The position numbers and the translations under genes are program-made. Source: VRUE01 sp963716245 (GTDB lineage: Bacteria; Actinomycetota; Thermoleophilia; Solirubrobacterales; 70-9). From it: DNA of 64,000 nt. The notes under the pieces were generated by a model. That model had not been told where the DNA came from, searched no databases, and worked only from the letters and a program-made list of their open reading frames with translations. The stretch spans positions 868,001-932,000 of the forward strand of contig OY970300.1 of NCBI GenBank assembly GCA_963716245.1, written 5' to 3'. Positions 1 to 7,664 of this stretch are shown one piece after another. How positions within the stretch are numbered: the first letter of the stretch is position 1; every line of letters starts with the position of its first letter.

Positions 1-614
1 GGTCCGGTCGGGCCGCCAGCCGCTCAGCGCGATCACGCCGACGATCAGCGCGAGCATCGCGATGTCCCCGAGCGGATAGGCGAGCGAGGTGGCGACTTCC
101 AGCGCCGTGCCGCCGGTCCGCTCGGCGATGAAGTCGAAGACGAAGACGGTGCCGAGCGCCGCCGTGCCGAGCGCCGCGATCAGCCCGTCGGTCCAGAGCC
201 GCCAGTCGAGCTCGGCGGCGCGGGCCCGAACCAGCAGTGCCAGTCCGGCGTAGGCGAGCGGGTAGAAGCCGAGGTAGAAGGCGTCCGCCGGCGAGGGGTA
301 GGGCGGTTCGGGGTTGTCGAGGATGAACAGGGTCCAGTAGATCTCGCCCGCGCCCCAGCAGAGGATCGAGGCGCCGAACACCAGCCATGCCCGGCGCTCG
401 CGCGGCACGGTCTCGGCCCGCAGCAGGCAGGCCACCCCGGCGGCGATGATGACGATGTCGTAGATGTGGCCGCCGGCGAGGTTGTCGAGCGCGTCGCCGC
501 CGACGCCGAGCCAGTCGTGCAGCATGACGATGGTCGCGCCCCCGAAGAGGACGAGTGCCAGCAGCGGGTAGGCGAGCTTCGCCCCGCGCACCGGGCTTTC
601 GCGTGCGGTCGTCA
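1..614 (-). CDS. integral membrane protein, C-terminus beyond window (partial)
   Basis: The reading frame is open from an ATG at 614 down to the window edge, so only the N-terminal 204 or so residues are visible. They begin MTTARESPVRG and form about six hydrophobic membrane segments separated by short polar loops, with conserved-looking stretches such as YPSPADAFYLGFYPLAYAGLALL and LAYPLGDIAML. From memory, such N-terminal membrane regions precede GGDEF/EAL or histidine-kinase domains in actinobacteria, so a signalling enzyme is possible. The output domain lies outside the window, so the function is not established. It is divergent from rpmE. Confidence 0.7.
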
Positions 615-702
615 TGCGGACGTATCGGCACCCGGGCGCCGTTCCCCAACCCCCCGAAGTGGAGCAGATCCGCGCGTGGACCGTCCGATTCGTCGCGTTC
701 TC

Positions 703-708
703 TAGACT
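703..708 (+). promoter_or_regulatory. -10-like hexamer before rpmE
   Basis: TAGACT ends 8 nt before the rpmE ATG. With a usual 6-8 nt distance from -10 to transcription start, the transcript would begin at or next to the start codon. The same spacing recurs before many genes in this window. No good -35 box is visible. Confidence 0.45.
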
Positions 709-716
709 GGAGGGCG

Positions 717-932
717 ATGAAGGCAGGAATCCACCCCGAGTACCAGCTCGCCCACGTGCATTGCTCGTGCGGCAACCAGTTCTACACCCGCTCGACCGAG
801 GCGGACCTCCACGTCGAGCTCTGCTCGGAGTGCCACCCGTTCTACACCGGCAAGCAGAAGCTGGTCGACACCGGCGGGCGGGTCGAGCGATTCCAACGGC
901 GCGCCGCCAAGCACGCCAAGGCCAGGAAATAG
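717..932 (+). CDS. rpmE: 50S ribosomal protein L31
   Basis: A 71-residue protein with the L31 pattern: KAGIHPEY at the start, CSCGN near residue 16, CSECHPFYTGKQK near residues 36-48, and a basic C-terminal tail. The CxC and CxxC cysteines identify the zinc-binding form of L31 of the large ribosomal subunit. The ATG at 717 is chosen over longer upstream starts because the L31 fold begins there and a -10-like hexamer sits just upstream. It is followed after 3 nt by the DUF1385 gene, the usual rpmE-prfA neighbourhood of Gram-positive bacteria. Confidence 0.95.
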   Translation: MKAGIHPEYQLAHVHCSCGNQFYTRSTEADLHVELCSECHPFYTGKQKLVDTGGRVERFQRRAAKHAKARK

Positions 933-935
933 GCC

Positions 936-1943
936 ATGGGCGCGGAGCCAGGCACTCCGCGGCCTGACGCCGCCGCTCACAACGGCGCCGATCCGCTCCG
1001 CATGCCCGACGGCGCGCTGGTCGCCAAGCGCGACGCGCCGATCGGTGGTCAGGCGGTGCTCGAGGGCGTGATGATGCGCGGCATCTCGACCTGGGCGGTC
1101 GCCGTGCGCAACCCCGAGGGGCAGGTCGAGATCAACTCGGAGCCGCTGGTCCCGTGGGCGAAGCGGCACCGCCTCTGGCGGGTCCCGGTGATCCGCGGCG
1201 TCGTCGCCCTCGGCGAGTCGCTGAAGATCGGCTTCCGCGCCCTCGCGATCTCAGCCAATGCCCAGATGGAGGAGGACGAGGAGGGCAACAAGGAAGAGAT
1301 CGGCGGCTGGATCTGGGGGCTGACGATCGTGATGTCGATGGCGCTCGCGATCGGCCTCTTCTTCGTCGTCCCGGTCGGGCTGACCAGCCTGATCAAGGAC
1401 CAGCTCGGCAACGCGCTGCTCTTCTGGCTGGTCGAGGGCGTCCTGCGCACCGCGATCTTCATCGCCTACATCGTCGCGATCAGCAAACTGCCCGACCTGC
1501 GCCGCGTCTTCGAGTATCACGGCGCCGAGCACAAGACGATCTCCTGCTACGAGGCCGAAGACGAGCTGGTCCCCTCGCGGGCGAAGCTCTACTCGCGACT
1601 GCACCCGCGCTGCGGGACGAGCTTCCTGCTGATCGTGATGGTGCTGGCGATCTTCGTCTTCGCCCCGATCGGGCTGCCCGCCTGGTACTGGCTGCTCGCC
1701 TCGCGCATCCTCGGCATCCCGCTGATCGCCGGCCTCTCCTACGAGGTGATCAAGTGGGCGGGCAAGAACCGCCGCAAACGCTGGGTGCGCGCCGTGATGT
1801 GGCCCGGCCTGATGCTGCAGAACCTGACCACCCGCGAGCCCGACGAAGAGCAGCTCGCGGTCGCGATCGCGGCGCTGGAGAAGGTCCTCGCGGAGGAACC
1901 GCAGGCGGCGAAGGACGAGTCACCGATCGAGATCGTCGCCTAG
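936..1943 (+). CDS. DUF1385 family membrane protein (YqhQ-like)
   Basis: A 335-residue protein of the DUF1385 family, recognised by GGQAVLEGVMMRG near residue 36, the YHGAEHKTISCYE motif near residue 195, and LHPRCGTSFLLIV. The histidines and acidic residues of HGAEHKT look like a metal site, but the biochemical role of the family is not known to me. There are four or more hydrophobic segments (near residues 125-150, 160-185, 225-245 and 250-275). It is commonly found between rpmE and prfA, as here. The ATG at 936 is 3 nt after rpmE, so the two are probably co-transcribed. Confidence 0.85.
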   Translation: MGAEPGTPRPDAAAHNGADPLRMPDGALVAKRDAPIGGQAVLEGVMMRGISTWAVAVRNPEGQVEINSEPLVPWAKRHRLWRVPVIRGVVALGESLKIGFRALAISANAQMEEDEEGNKEEIGGWIWGLTIVMSMALAIGLFFVVPVGLTSLIKDQLGNALLFWLVEGVLRTAIFIAYIVAISKLPDLRRVFEYHGAEHKTISCYEAEDELVPSRAKLYSRLHPRCGTSFLLIVMVLAIFVFAPIGLPAWYWLLASRILGIPLIAGLSYEVIKWAGKNRRKRWVRAVMWPGLMLQNLTTREPDEEQLAVAIAALEKVLAEEPQAAKDESPIEIVA

Positions 1944-1946
1944 CCC

Positions 1947-2756
1947 GTGTTGGGAGGCCGGGGCGGCAAGTCGGTGGCGCTGCTGGTCGCGGCGGCCGCT
2001 CTGGTGGGAGGCTCTGATACCGGCTCCGCGGCCACGGTCTGCCCCCAGACCGGCTTTCCCTGCGCGGGCCCGGTCGAGTTGACGCCGAGCGACGTTCGAA
2101 TCTTCCCGCGGAAGCTGCCCGCACGATCGCCTGCGCCGATCGCGTTCAGGGGCGGTGCCCGGATCTCGGCCGGCGACGGGTCGCACCCCCCGGCCCTTCG
2201 CGAAGCGACGCTGCGGGTCGACCGGGGAGTGGCCGTCGACGCCAGGGACCTTCCCGTCTGCGAGGGAGGGGGTCGCGACGTCCTTCGTGGCGGCGAGGAG
2301 GTGAGGGAGGAGTGCCGGGAGGCGATTCTCGGCCGGGGTGCGGCCCGTATCCAACTCGCCTTTCCCGAAACTGTGCCGATCTGGGTGCGCAGCGAGTTCG
2401 TTTTGATCAACGGCGGCATCAAGGACGGCGCTACGACGCTCTATGCGCATGCTGTGGTCCCGATTCCCCAGCCTCGTGAGGTGGTCGCCACGATCCGGAT
2501 GAGGAGGCACCTGGAGGGCCGGTTCGGCTGGTTGGTCGAGGTGGAGATTCCGGTGACCGCCGGCGGCTACGGCTCTCTTCTCGCGTTCGATCTCAACGTC
2601 TGGCGGAAGACCCTCCTCTCGGCCAGGTGCCCACGGGGCGAGCTGCGAATCGAGATGTCGAAGGCGGTCTTCCGCAACGAAGCAGGCGTCCCGGGCCAAG
2701 CCGCTCAGACGGTGCTCAAAGGTGGACTGCTGGTTCCCTGCACTCCTCCTCGCTAG
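1947..2756 (+). CDS. secreted protein of unknown function
   Basis: A GTG-started ORF, 3 nt after the DUF1385 gene, encodes 269 residues. Residues 1-30 form a signal peptide (basic start, hydrophobic ALLVAAAALVGG, then an Ala-rich cleavage region), so the protein is probably exported. The mature part has about six cysteines (for example CPQTGFPC, CEGGG, EECRE, ARCPRGE, VPCTPP) that could form disulfides. It resembles no family I recognise. The 47 nt gap to prfA holds a likely prfA promoter, so this gene probably ends the rpmE transcript. Confidence 0.7.
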   Translation: MLGGRGGKSVALLVAAAALVGGSDTGSAATVCPQTGFPCAGPVELTPSDVRIFPRKLPARSPAPIAFRGGARISAGDGSHPPALREATLRVDRGVAVDARDLPVCEGGGRDVLRGGEEVREECREAILGRGAARIQLAFPETVPIWVRSEFVLINGGIKDGATTLYAHAVVPIPQPREVVATIRMRRHLEGRFGWLVEVEIPVTAGGYGSLLAFDLNVWRKTLLSARCPRGELRIEMSKAVFRNEAGVPGQAAQTVLKGGLLVPCTPPR

Positions 2757-2790
2757 GGCACGAGCTCGCACTCACCATCTCGCTTGCGCC

Positions 2791-2796
2791 TATCGT
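2791..2796 (+). promoter_or_regulatory. -10-like hexamer before prfA
   Basis: TATCGT ends 7 nt before the prfA ATG, a spacing that predicts a leaderless or nearly leaderless transcript. The same hexamer precedes glyA at a similar distance. Confidence 0.45.
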
Positions 2797-2803
2797 TCCT
2801 CCG

Positions 2804-3874
2804 ATGATCGACTCGCTCGTCGAGCAGATAGAGGCCCGCTTCGCCGAGCTCGAGGCGCAGATGTCCGATCCCGTCGTGATCGCGGACCGACAGCGCTACG
2901 CGGAGGTTGGGCGTGCATACCGAGAGCTGCAGCCGGCGCAGGCGCTGGCCGGCGAGTACCGGACGCTGAAGGACGACCTGGAAGGGGCGCGCGAGCTGCT
3001 GGCGGAGGATGGCGACGACGCCGAGCTGCGCAAGCTGGTCGAGGACGCCCCGCCGCGGATCTCGGAGCTGGAAGAGGAGATCCGGCTGGCGATGGTCGAG
3101 CGCGATCCGAACGACGCCAAGAACGTCCTGGTCGAGATCCGCGCCGGGACCGGGGGGGACGAGGCGGCGCTGTTCGCGGGCGACCTCTTCAAGATGCTCA
3201 GCCGCTACGCCGAGGAGCGCGGCTTCGGGACCGAGACGATCTCGCAGTCGCCCGCAGAGATGGGCGGCTTCAAGGAGGTGACCTTCGCCGTCAAGGGGGA
3301 GGGCGCCTACTCGATCTTCAAGTACGAGGGCGGGACCCACCGCGTGCAGCGCGTGCCCGAGACGGAGTCCCAGGGCCGCATCCACACCTCGACGGCGACG
3401 ATCGCGGTGCTGCCGGAGGCGGAGGAGGTCGAGGTCGCGGTCGACCAGAACGACCTGCAGATCGACGTCTACCGCTCCTCGGGCCCGGGCGGCCAGTCGG
3501 TCAACACGACCGACTCGGCGGTGCGGATCACCCACAAGCCGACCGGGATCGTCGTTTCGATGCAGGACGAGAAGTCGCAGCTGCAGAACCGCGAGAAGGC
3601 GATGCGCGTCCTGCGCGCGCGGCTCTACGAGCGCGAGGTGGCCGAGCAGCAGGCGAAGATCGCCTCCGAGCGCAAGGCGCAGGTCGGCAGCGGCGAGCGC
3701 TCGGAGAAGGTCCGCACCTACAACTTCCCCCAGGGGCGGGTCACCGACCACCGGATCAAGCTCACCTCCCACAATCTCGACGGCGTCCTGGCCGGGGGGC
3801 TCGGCGAGTTCACCGATGCCCTTGCCGCCGCGGAGAAGCGCGAACGCCTCGAGGCCGCCGCCTCGGCGGCATGA
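2804..3874 (+). CDS. prfA: peptide chain release factor 1 (RF1)
   Basis: A 356-residue class I release factor that recognises UAA and UAG and triggers peptide release in the ribosome. The GGQ motif that contacts the peptidyl-transferase centre is at residues 229-231 within SSGPGGQSVNTTDSAVR. The N-terminal coiled coil (residues 1-100) and the acidic GTGGDEAALFAGDLFKM region are typical. The frame is open upstream to 2627, but the RF1 family begins at MIDSLVEQIEARF, so the ATG at 2804 is used. It is followed by prmC, whose product methylates this GGQ glutamine. Confidence 0.96.
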   Translation: MIDSLVEQIEARFAELEAQMSDPVVIADRQRYAEVGRAYRELQPAQALAGEYRTLKDDLEGARELLAEDGDDAELRKLVEDAPPRISELEEEIRLAMVERDPNDAKNVLVEIRAGTGGDEAALFAGDLFKMLSRYAEERGFGTETISQSPAEMGGFKEVTFAVKGEGAYSIFKYEGGTHRVQRVPETESQGRIHTSTATIAVLPEAEEVEVAVDQNDLQIDVYRSSGPGGQSVNTTDSAVRITHKPTGIVVSMQDEKSQLQNREKAMRVLRARLYEREVAEQQAKIASERKAQVGSGERSEKVRTYNFPQGRVTDHRIKLTSHNLDGVLAGGLGEFTDALAAAEKRERLEAAASAA

Positions 3875-3876
3875 GC

Positions 3877-3920
3877 GCATCCGACTTTCACCGCCCTGGG
3901 GTGGGGTGAATGTCGGATGC
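3877..3920. repeat. 44-bp palindromic element A (prfA-prmC)
   Basis: An inverted repeat whose arms GCATCCGAC and GTCGGATGC enclose a core beginning TTTCACCG and ending GGGGTGAAT. It starts 2 nt after the prfA stop codon, and the prmC start codon (3910) lies in its right arm. It shares length and core with elements at 4789, 20245 and 54392, while the arms differ between copies. Confidence 0.75.
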
Positions 3921-4782
3921 GGCAACGGCGGGAAGCGTCCGCGACGCGTTGGGGGGCGCGGTCGACGCGCTCGCCGCGGCCGGCGTCGAGGCGCCACGGC
4001 TCGACGCCGAGCTGCTGCTGGCCGAGGCGACCGGGTGGGACCGGGCGCAGATCGCCGCAAGTCCCGAGCGCGGCGTACCCGCCGCAGCCGCCCGGCGTTT
4101 CGCCGAGACGGTGCGGCGGCGGCTGCGGCGCGAGCCGGTTGCATACATCGTCGGTCGCAAGGGGTTTCGGCACATCGAGCTCGCCGTGGACCCCCGGGTC
4201 CTGATCCCGCGGCCGGAGACCGAGCTGCTGGTAGACCTGGCGCTGGCGCTGCGCCCGCGGCGGGTGCTCGACGTCGGCACCGGCTCCGGCGCGATCGCCC
4301 TGGCGATCGCCAACGAGCTTGCGGGGTGCGACGTGACCGCCACCGACACGTCTCCGGCGGCCCTCGAAGTGGCGCGCGGCAACGCGGCGCGACTGGGCCT
4401 CGCCGACCGGGTGCGATTCGTCGAGGGCACGCTGCCGCCGGCCGTGGATGGCGGCGAATCGGAGTCGCCCTTCGACCTCGTCGTCGCCAACCTTCCCTAC
4501 GTCAGCGAGAGCGAGTGGGCGGGCCTCGAGCCCGAGGTCACGCAGTGGGAGCCCCGCGAGGCGCTGCTCGCCGGCCCCGACGGGCTCGACGCGATCCGGG
4601 CCCTGCTCGCCGAGTGCGGTAGAGCTTTTAACCGCTATGCGGGACAAACCTCTACCGCGCTGGAGATAGGGGCCGGACAGGCCGGTGCTGTCAGGGAGTC
4701 GATGGCGGAGGCGGGTTGGGGTGAGATCGAGACGCGACGCGACCTGGCCGGCATCGAGCGAGTCGTGGTCGGCCGGCGATGA
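3910..4782 (+). CDS. prmC: release factor glutamine methyltransferase PrmC
   Basis: A 290-residue SAM-dependent methyltransferase that N5-methylates the GGQ glutamine of RF1 and RF2. It shows the family hallmarks: YIVGRKGFRHIEL followed by LIPRPETELLV near residue 98, the SAM-binding loop VLDVGTGSGAIALAIA near residue 119, and the catalytic NLPY motif in VVANLPYVSESEW near residue 195. The N-terminal helical domain (residues 1-90) recognises the release factor. Its ATG lies inside palindromic element A, so its first residues (MSDAA) are encoded by that repeat. It is flanked downstream by a second element. Confidence 0.95.
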   Translation: MSDAATAGSVRDALGGAVDALAAAGVEAPRLDAELLLAEATGWDRAQIAASPERGVPAAAARRFAETVRRRLRREPVAYIVGRKGFRHIELAVDPRVLIPRPETELLVDLALALRPRRVLDVGTGSGAIALAIANELAGCDVTATDTSPAALEVARGNAARLGLADRVRFVEGTLPPAVDGGESESPFDLVVANLPYVSESEWAGLEPEVTQWEPREALLAGPDGLDAIRALLAECGRAFNRYAGQTSTALEIGAGQAGAVRESMAEAGWGEIETRRDLAGIERVVVGRR

Positions 4783-4788
4783 ACGGGG

Positions 4789-4832
4789 CTGTGGCGACTT
4801 TTCCGCCATATACACGGCCTAACTCGCCACAG
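4789..4832. repeat. 44-bp palindromic element B (prmC-Sua5)
   Basis: An inverted repeat with arms CTGTGGCGA and TCGCCACAG around a core containing CTTTTCCG and an AT-rich CATATAC apex. It starts 6 nt after the prmC stop codon. It has the same length and a similar inner GACTTT..CCG block to elements A and G, but unrelated arms. Confidence 0.7.
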
Positions 4833-4840
4833 GCGGGGCG

Positions 4841-5509
4841 ATGACCGAAAGGATCTCGATAGAACGCGATGGTCCCGAGGCGGCCCGCTCCGCGCTGGAG
4901 CGCTGCGTCGCGGACGGGGGTGTCGCGGTCTTCCCGGCCGATGGGCTCTACGGCCTCGCCTGCGACCCGCTCGACGCCAGAGCGGTCGAGCGGATCCACC
5001 GCCTCAAGGGACGGGACGAGGGCAAGTCCTCGGCGGTGATGTACTTCTCGCCGCTGGCGATGCGCGAGCTGGTCGCGGGACTTGGGCCGCTCGCCCGCGA
5101 GGCGGTCGGCGCGCTGCTGCCGGGCGCCCTGACGCTGGTCGTCGCCAATCCCGACCGCCGCTACCCACTCGCCTGCCGTGAGGACCCCGAACGCCTCGGC
5201 ATCCGCCTGATCGGCGGGCCTCTCGCCGGCGCGATGTGCCCGCTCTTCCAGACCTCGGCCAACCGCAGCGGCGAGCCGGCGCCGGGGAGCTTCGAGGATG
5301 TGCCGGAGGAGATCGTCGCCGGCGCCGACCTGGCGATCGACGGTGGACGCCTCACCGGCCGGCCCTCGACCGTGGTCGACCTCAGCCGCTACGACGAGAG
5401 CGGCGATTGGACGGTCCTTCGCGAGGGCGCCGTGCCTGCGGCCGAGCTCGCCGCCGCGCTGCGGAACATCGCGGGAGCCGGCGACGAGAATCGACGCCAG
5501 GCCGATTAG
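4841..5509 (+). CDS. L-threonylcarbamoyladenylate synthase (Sua5/YciO/YrdC family)
   Basis: A 222-residue protein of the Sua5/YrdC family, which makes threonylcarbamoyl-AMP from threonine, bicarbonate and ATP for the t6A modification of ANN-decoding tRNAs. Recognisable features are VAVFPADGLYGLACD near residue 27, RIHRLKGRDEGKSSAVMYF near residue 50, LLPGALTLVV, FQTSANRSGEPAP and a final STVVDLS. The position after prfA and prmC is a common actinobacterial arrangement. Its ATG is 8 nt after palindromic element B. Confidence 0.9.
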   Translation: MTERISIERDGPEAARSALERCVADGGVAVFPADGLYGLACDPLDARAVERIHRLKGRDEGKSSAVMYFSPLAMRELVAGLGPLAREAVGALLPGALTLVVANPDRRYPLACREDPERLGIRLIGGPLAGAMCPLFQTSANRSGEPAPGSFEDVPEEIVAGADLAIDGGRLTGRPSTVVDLSRYDESGDWTVLREGAVPAAELAAALRNIAGAGDENRRQAD

Positions 5510-5518
5510 CCGCCTGGC

Positions 5519-6355
5519 TCAGCAGTGCTGCGGGCCGTCGCGGTAGGGGAGGCGGACGATCCGCACCGAGCGGTTGTTGCGCTCGTTCTCCTCGTACAGG
5601 AGGTTGCGCGGGTCAACCCGCATCACGAAGGCGAAGCAGCCGCGCAGGCCGCTGACGTTGACCCACTGGCGGTCGTATGCGGCGGGGTAGACGTCCGACC
5701 AGCCGACCGACGTGCCCAGCCGCACGCGCTTGCGCCCGGGGTCCTGGCTGCAGGCGGGGTAGACGCGGTGCCCGGGCGAGCGCCGCATCGGCCTGGTGCG
5801 CTCGAGGTCGCGGAAGCAGTAGAAGACCTTCGGTCCCTTGCGGACGCGTCGCAGGGGCTGTCGCCCTTCGTCGAGCGACCAGATCTCCATGCTGAGCGGA
5901 TCCTCGACCTTCCAGTAGGAACCGCCCCACTCGTAGCCGACGCTGTAGAGGTGCAGGCGCGCCTCGGTGCGGAAGATCCGCACGCCGCCGCCGACCCTGT
6001 AGATCGCCTGGTTGGCCCGCATCCAGTTGCGCTTGTAGCGCCGGCCGCGCAGCTCCATCGGTCCGCGCCCGCGCGAACGGATGTCGTTGCCGGCGTGCAG
6101 CAGCGCGCCGCCCCCGTAGCCGTACCGACCCGCGGCACGCTCGACGTACAGGTCGGCGGCCGGGCCGACGCGCAGATCGGGGCAGAGCAGCTCGCCTGAG
6201 CCGGGACCCTCGCAGGGGTTGGTCGTGGCTGGGATAGGCGGTTCTCCAGGCGCCCCACCCGCCACGGACGCCACCCCGGCAGTCGCCGCGAGCGCCAGCA
6301 AAGCTGCCGCCAAGACCGTTCCGAAGCGCCTTTTCACGGCGGCCAGGCTATCCAT
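5519..6355 (-). CDS. secreted lysyl-oxidase-like fold protein lacking the copper-histidine cluster
   Basis: A 278-residue protein with an N-terminal signal peptide (basic start, then TVLAAALLALAATAGVASVAGGA). The mature sequence follows the lysyl oxidase (PF01186) order: PDLRV near residue 60, GPMELRG near 98, a RLHLYSVGYEWG segment where lysyl oxidases carry the Cu-binding WxxHxHxH, then VFYCFRD, YPACSQ, GWSDVYPAAYDRQWVNVSGLRGCFAFVMRVDP and the closing YEENERNNRSVRI. Only one histidine remains at the copper site, so oxidase activity is doubtful and a binding role is likelier. It is divergent from glyA. Fold assignment is by eye. Confidence 0.65.
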   Translation of the reverse strand: MDSLAAVKRRFGTVLAAALLALAATAGVASVAGGAPGEPPIPATTNPCEGPGSGELLCPDLRVGPAADLYVERAAGRYGYGGGALLHAGNDIRSRGRGPMELRGRRYKRNWMRANQAIYRVGGGVRIFRTEARLHLYSVGYEWGGSYWKVEDPLSMEIWSLDEGRQPLRRVRKGPKVFYCFRDLERTRPMRRSPGHRVYPACSQDPGRKRVRLGTSVGWSDVYPAAYDRQWVNVSGLRGCFAFVMRVDPRNLLYEENERNNRSVRIVRLPYRDGPQHC

Positions 6356-6364
6356 GGACGCTGG

Positions 6365-6370
6365 TATCGT
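6365..6370 (+). promoter_or_regulatory. -10-like hexamer before glyA
   Basis: TATCGT ends 9 nt before the glyA GTG, matching the hexamer and near-leaderless spacing seen at prfA. It lies in the 24 bp between the divergent glyA and lysyl-oxidase-like genes. Confidence 0.4.
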
Positions 6371-6379
6371 CGCCCCACG

Positions 6380-7660
6380 GTGAGCGAGCTACCCGAAAAC
6401 TTCCAGAGCGCCCCCCTGAGCGAGGTCGATCCCGAGATCGCGGCGGTCCTGGAGGCCGAGCTGCGACGCCAGCAGGGGACGCTGGAGATGATCGCCTCGG
6501 AGAATTTCGTGCCGCAGGCCGTCCTCGAGGCGGTCGGCTCCGTGCTGACCAACAAGTACGCCGAGGGCTACCCCGGGCGCCGCTACTACGGCGGTTGCGA
6601 GGAGGTCGATGTCGCCGAGCAGCTGGCGATCGACCGGGCCAAGGATCTGTTCGGTGCCGAGCACGCGAACGTCCAGGCGCACGCGGGCGCGCAGGCCAAC
6701 AACGCCGCCTACATGGCGCTGATCGAGCCGGGCGACACGATCATGGGCATGGCGCTCGACCACGGGGGCCACCTCACGCACGGGATGAAGCTCAACGTCT
6801 CCGGCAAGCTCTACGAGATCGTCGCCTACCACGTGCGGCGCGAGGACCTGCGCGTCGACATGGAGGAGGTCGAGCGGCTCGCCCACGAGCACCGGCCGAA
6901 GCTGATCGTCGCCGGTTGGTCGGCCTACCCGCGCCACCTCGATTTCGCCGCCTTCCGGCAGATCGCCGACGCCGTGGGCGCAAAGCTGATGGTCGACATG
7001 GCCCACTTCGCCGGCCTCGTCGCCGCCGAGGAGCACCCGAACCCGGTGCCGCACGCCGACGTCGTCACGACGACGATCCACAAGACGCTCGCCGGCCCGC
7101 GCAGCGGCATGATCCTCTGCCGCGAGGAGCACGGGACGGCGATCGACAAAGCGATCTTCCCGGGCCAGCAGGGAGGTCCCCTGATGCACACGATCGCCGC
7201 CAAGGCCGTTGCGCTGCGGATCGCCGCCGGCGAGCAGTTCCGTCAGCGGCAGCGGCAGACGATCGCCAACGCGCAGGCGCTGGCCGCCGGGTTGGAGGAG
7301 GGGGGCGTCCCGGTCCTGACCGGTGGCACCGACGTCCACCTGGTCCTCGTCGACCTGACCCCGAGTGGGCTAGACGGCAAGACGGCCGAGCAACGCCTCG
7401 AGCAGGTCGGGATCACCGTCAACCGCAACGCGATCCCGTTCGACGAGCGGCCGCCGATGAACCCCTCGGGCCTGCGGATCGGCACCCCGGCGCTGACCAC
7501 CCGCGGCCTGGTCGAGGACGACATGACTGAGATCGCCGCCGTGATCGCGGCGGCGCTCTCCGACCGCTTCGACGCCGAGCGCGATGCCCTTGCCGAGCGG
7601 ACCCGGGCGCTGATGGAGCGCTACCCGCTCTATCCGCAGCTGGCCGCAGCGACCGTCTGA
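6380..7660 (+). CDS. glyA: serine hydroxymethyltransferase
   Basis: A 426-residue PLP enzyme that interconverts serine plus tetrahydrofolate with glycine plus methylene-tetrahydrofolate in the cytosol. Diagnostic stretches are MIASENFVPQAVLEA near residue 37, NKYAEGYPGRRYYGGCE, QAHAGAQANNAAYMAL, the MVDMAHFAGLVA segment, and the PLP-binding lysine K235 in TTIHKTLAGPRSGMI. The start is GTG, giving MSELPENF. It is followed after 4 nt by the DUF354 gene, but the functions are unrelated. It supplies one-carbon units also handled by PurU near 60 kb. Confidence 0.96.
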   Translation: MSELPENFQSAPLSEVDPEIAAVLEAELRRQQGTLEMIASENFVPQAVLEAVGSVLTNKYAEGYPGRRYYGGCEEVDVAEQLAIDRAKDLFGAEHANVQAHAGAQANNAAYMALIEPGDTIMGMALDHGGHLTHGMKLNVSGKLYEIVAYHVRREDLRVDMEEVERLAHEHRPKLIVAGWSAYPRHLDFAAFRQIADAVGAKLMVDMAHFAGLVAAEEHPNPVPHADVVTTTIHKTLAGPRSGMILCREEHGTAIDKAIFPGQQGGPLMHTIAAKAVALRIAAGEQFRQRQRQTIANAQALAAGLEEGGVPVLTGGTDVHLVLVDLTPSGLDGKTAEQRLEQVGITVNRNAIPFDERPPMNPSGLRIGTPALTTRGLVEDDMTEIAAVIAAALSDRFDAERDALAERTRALMERYPLYPQLAAATV

Positions 7661-7664
7661 GCCC

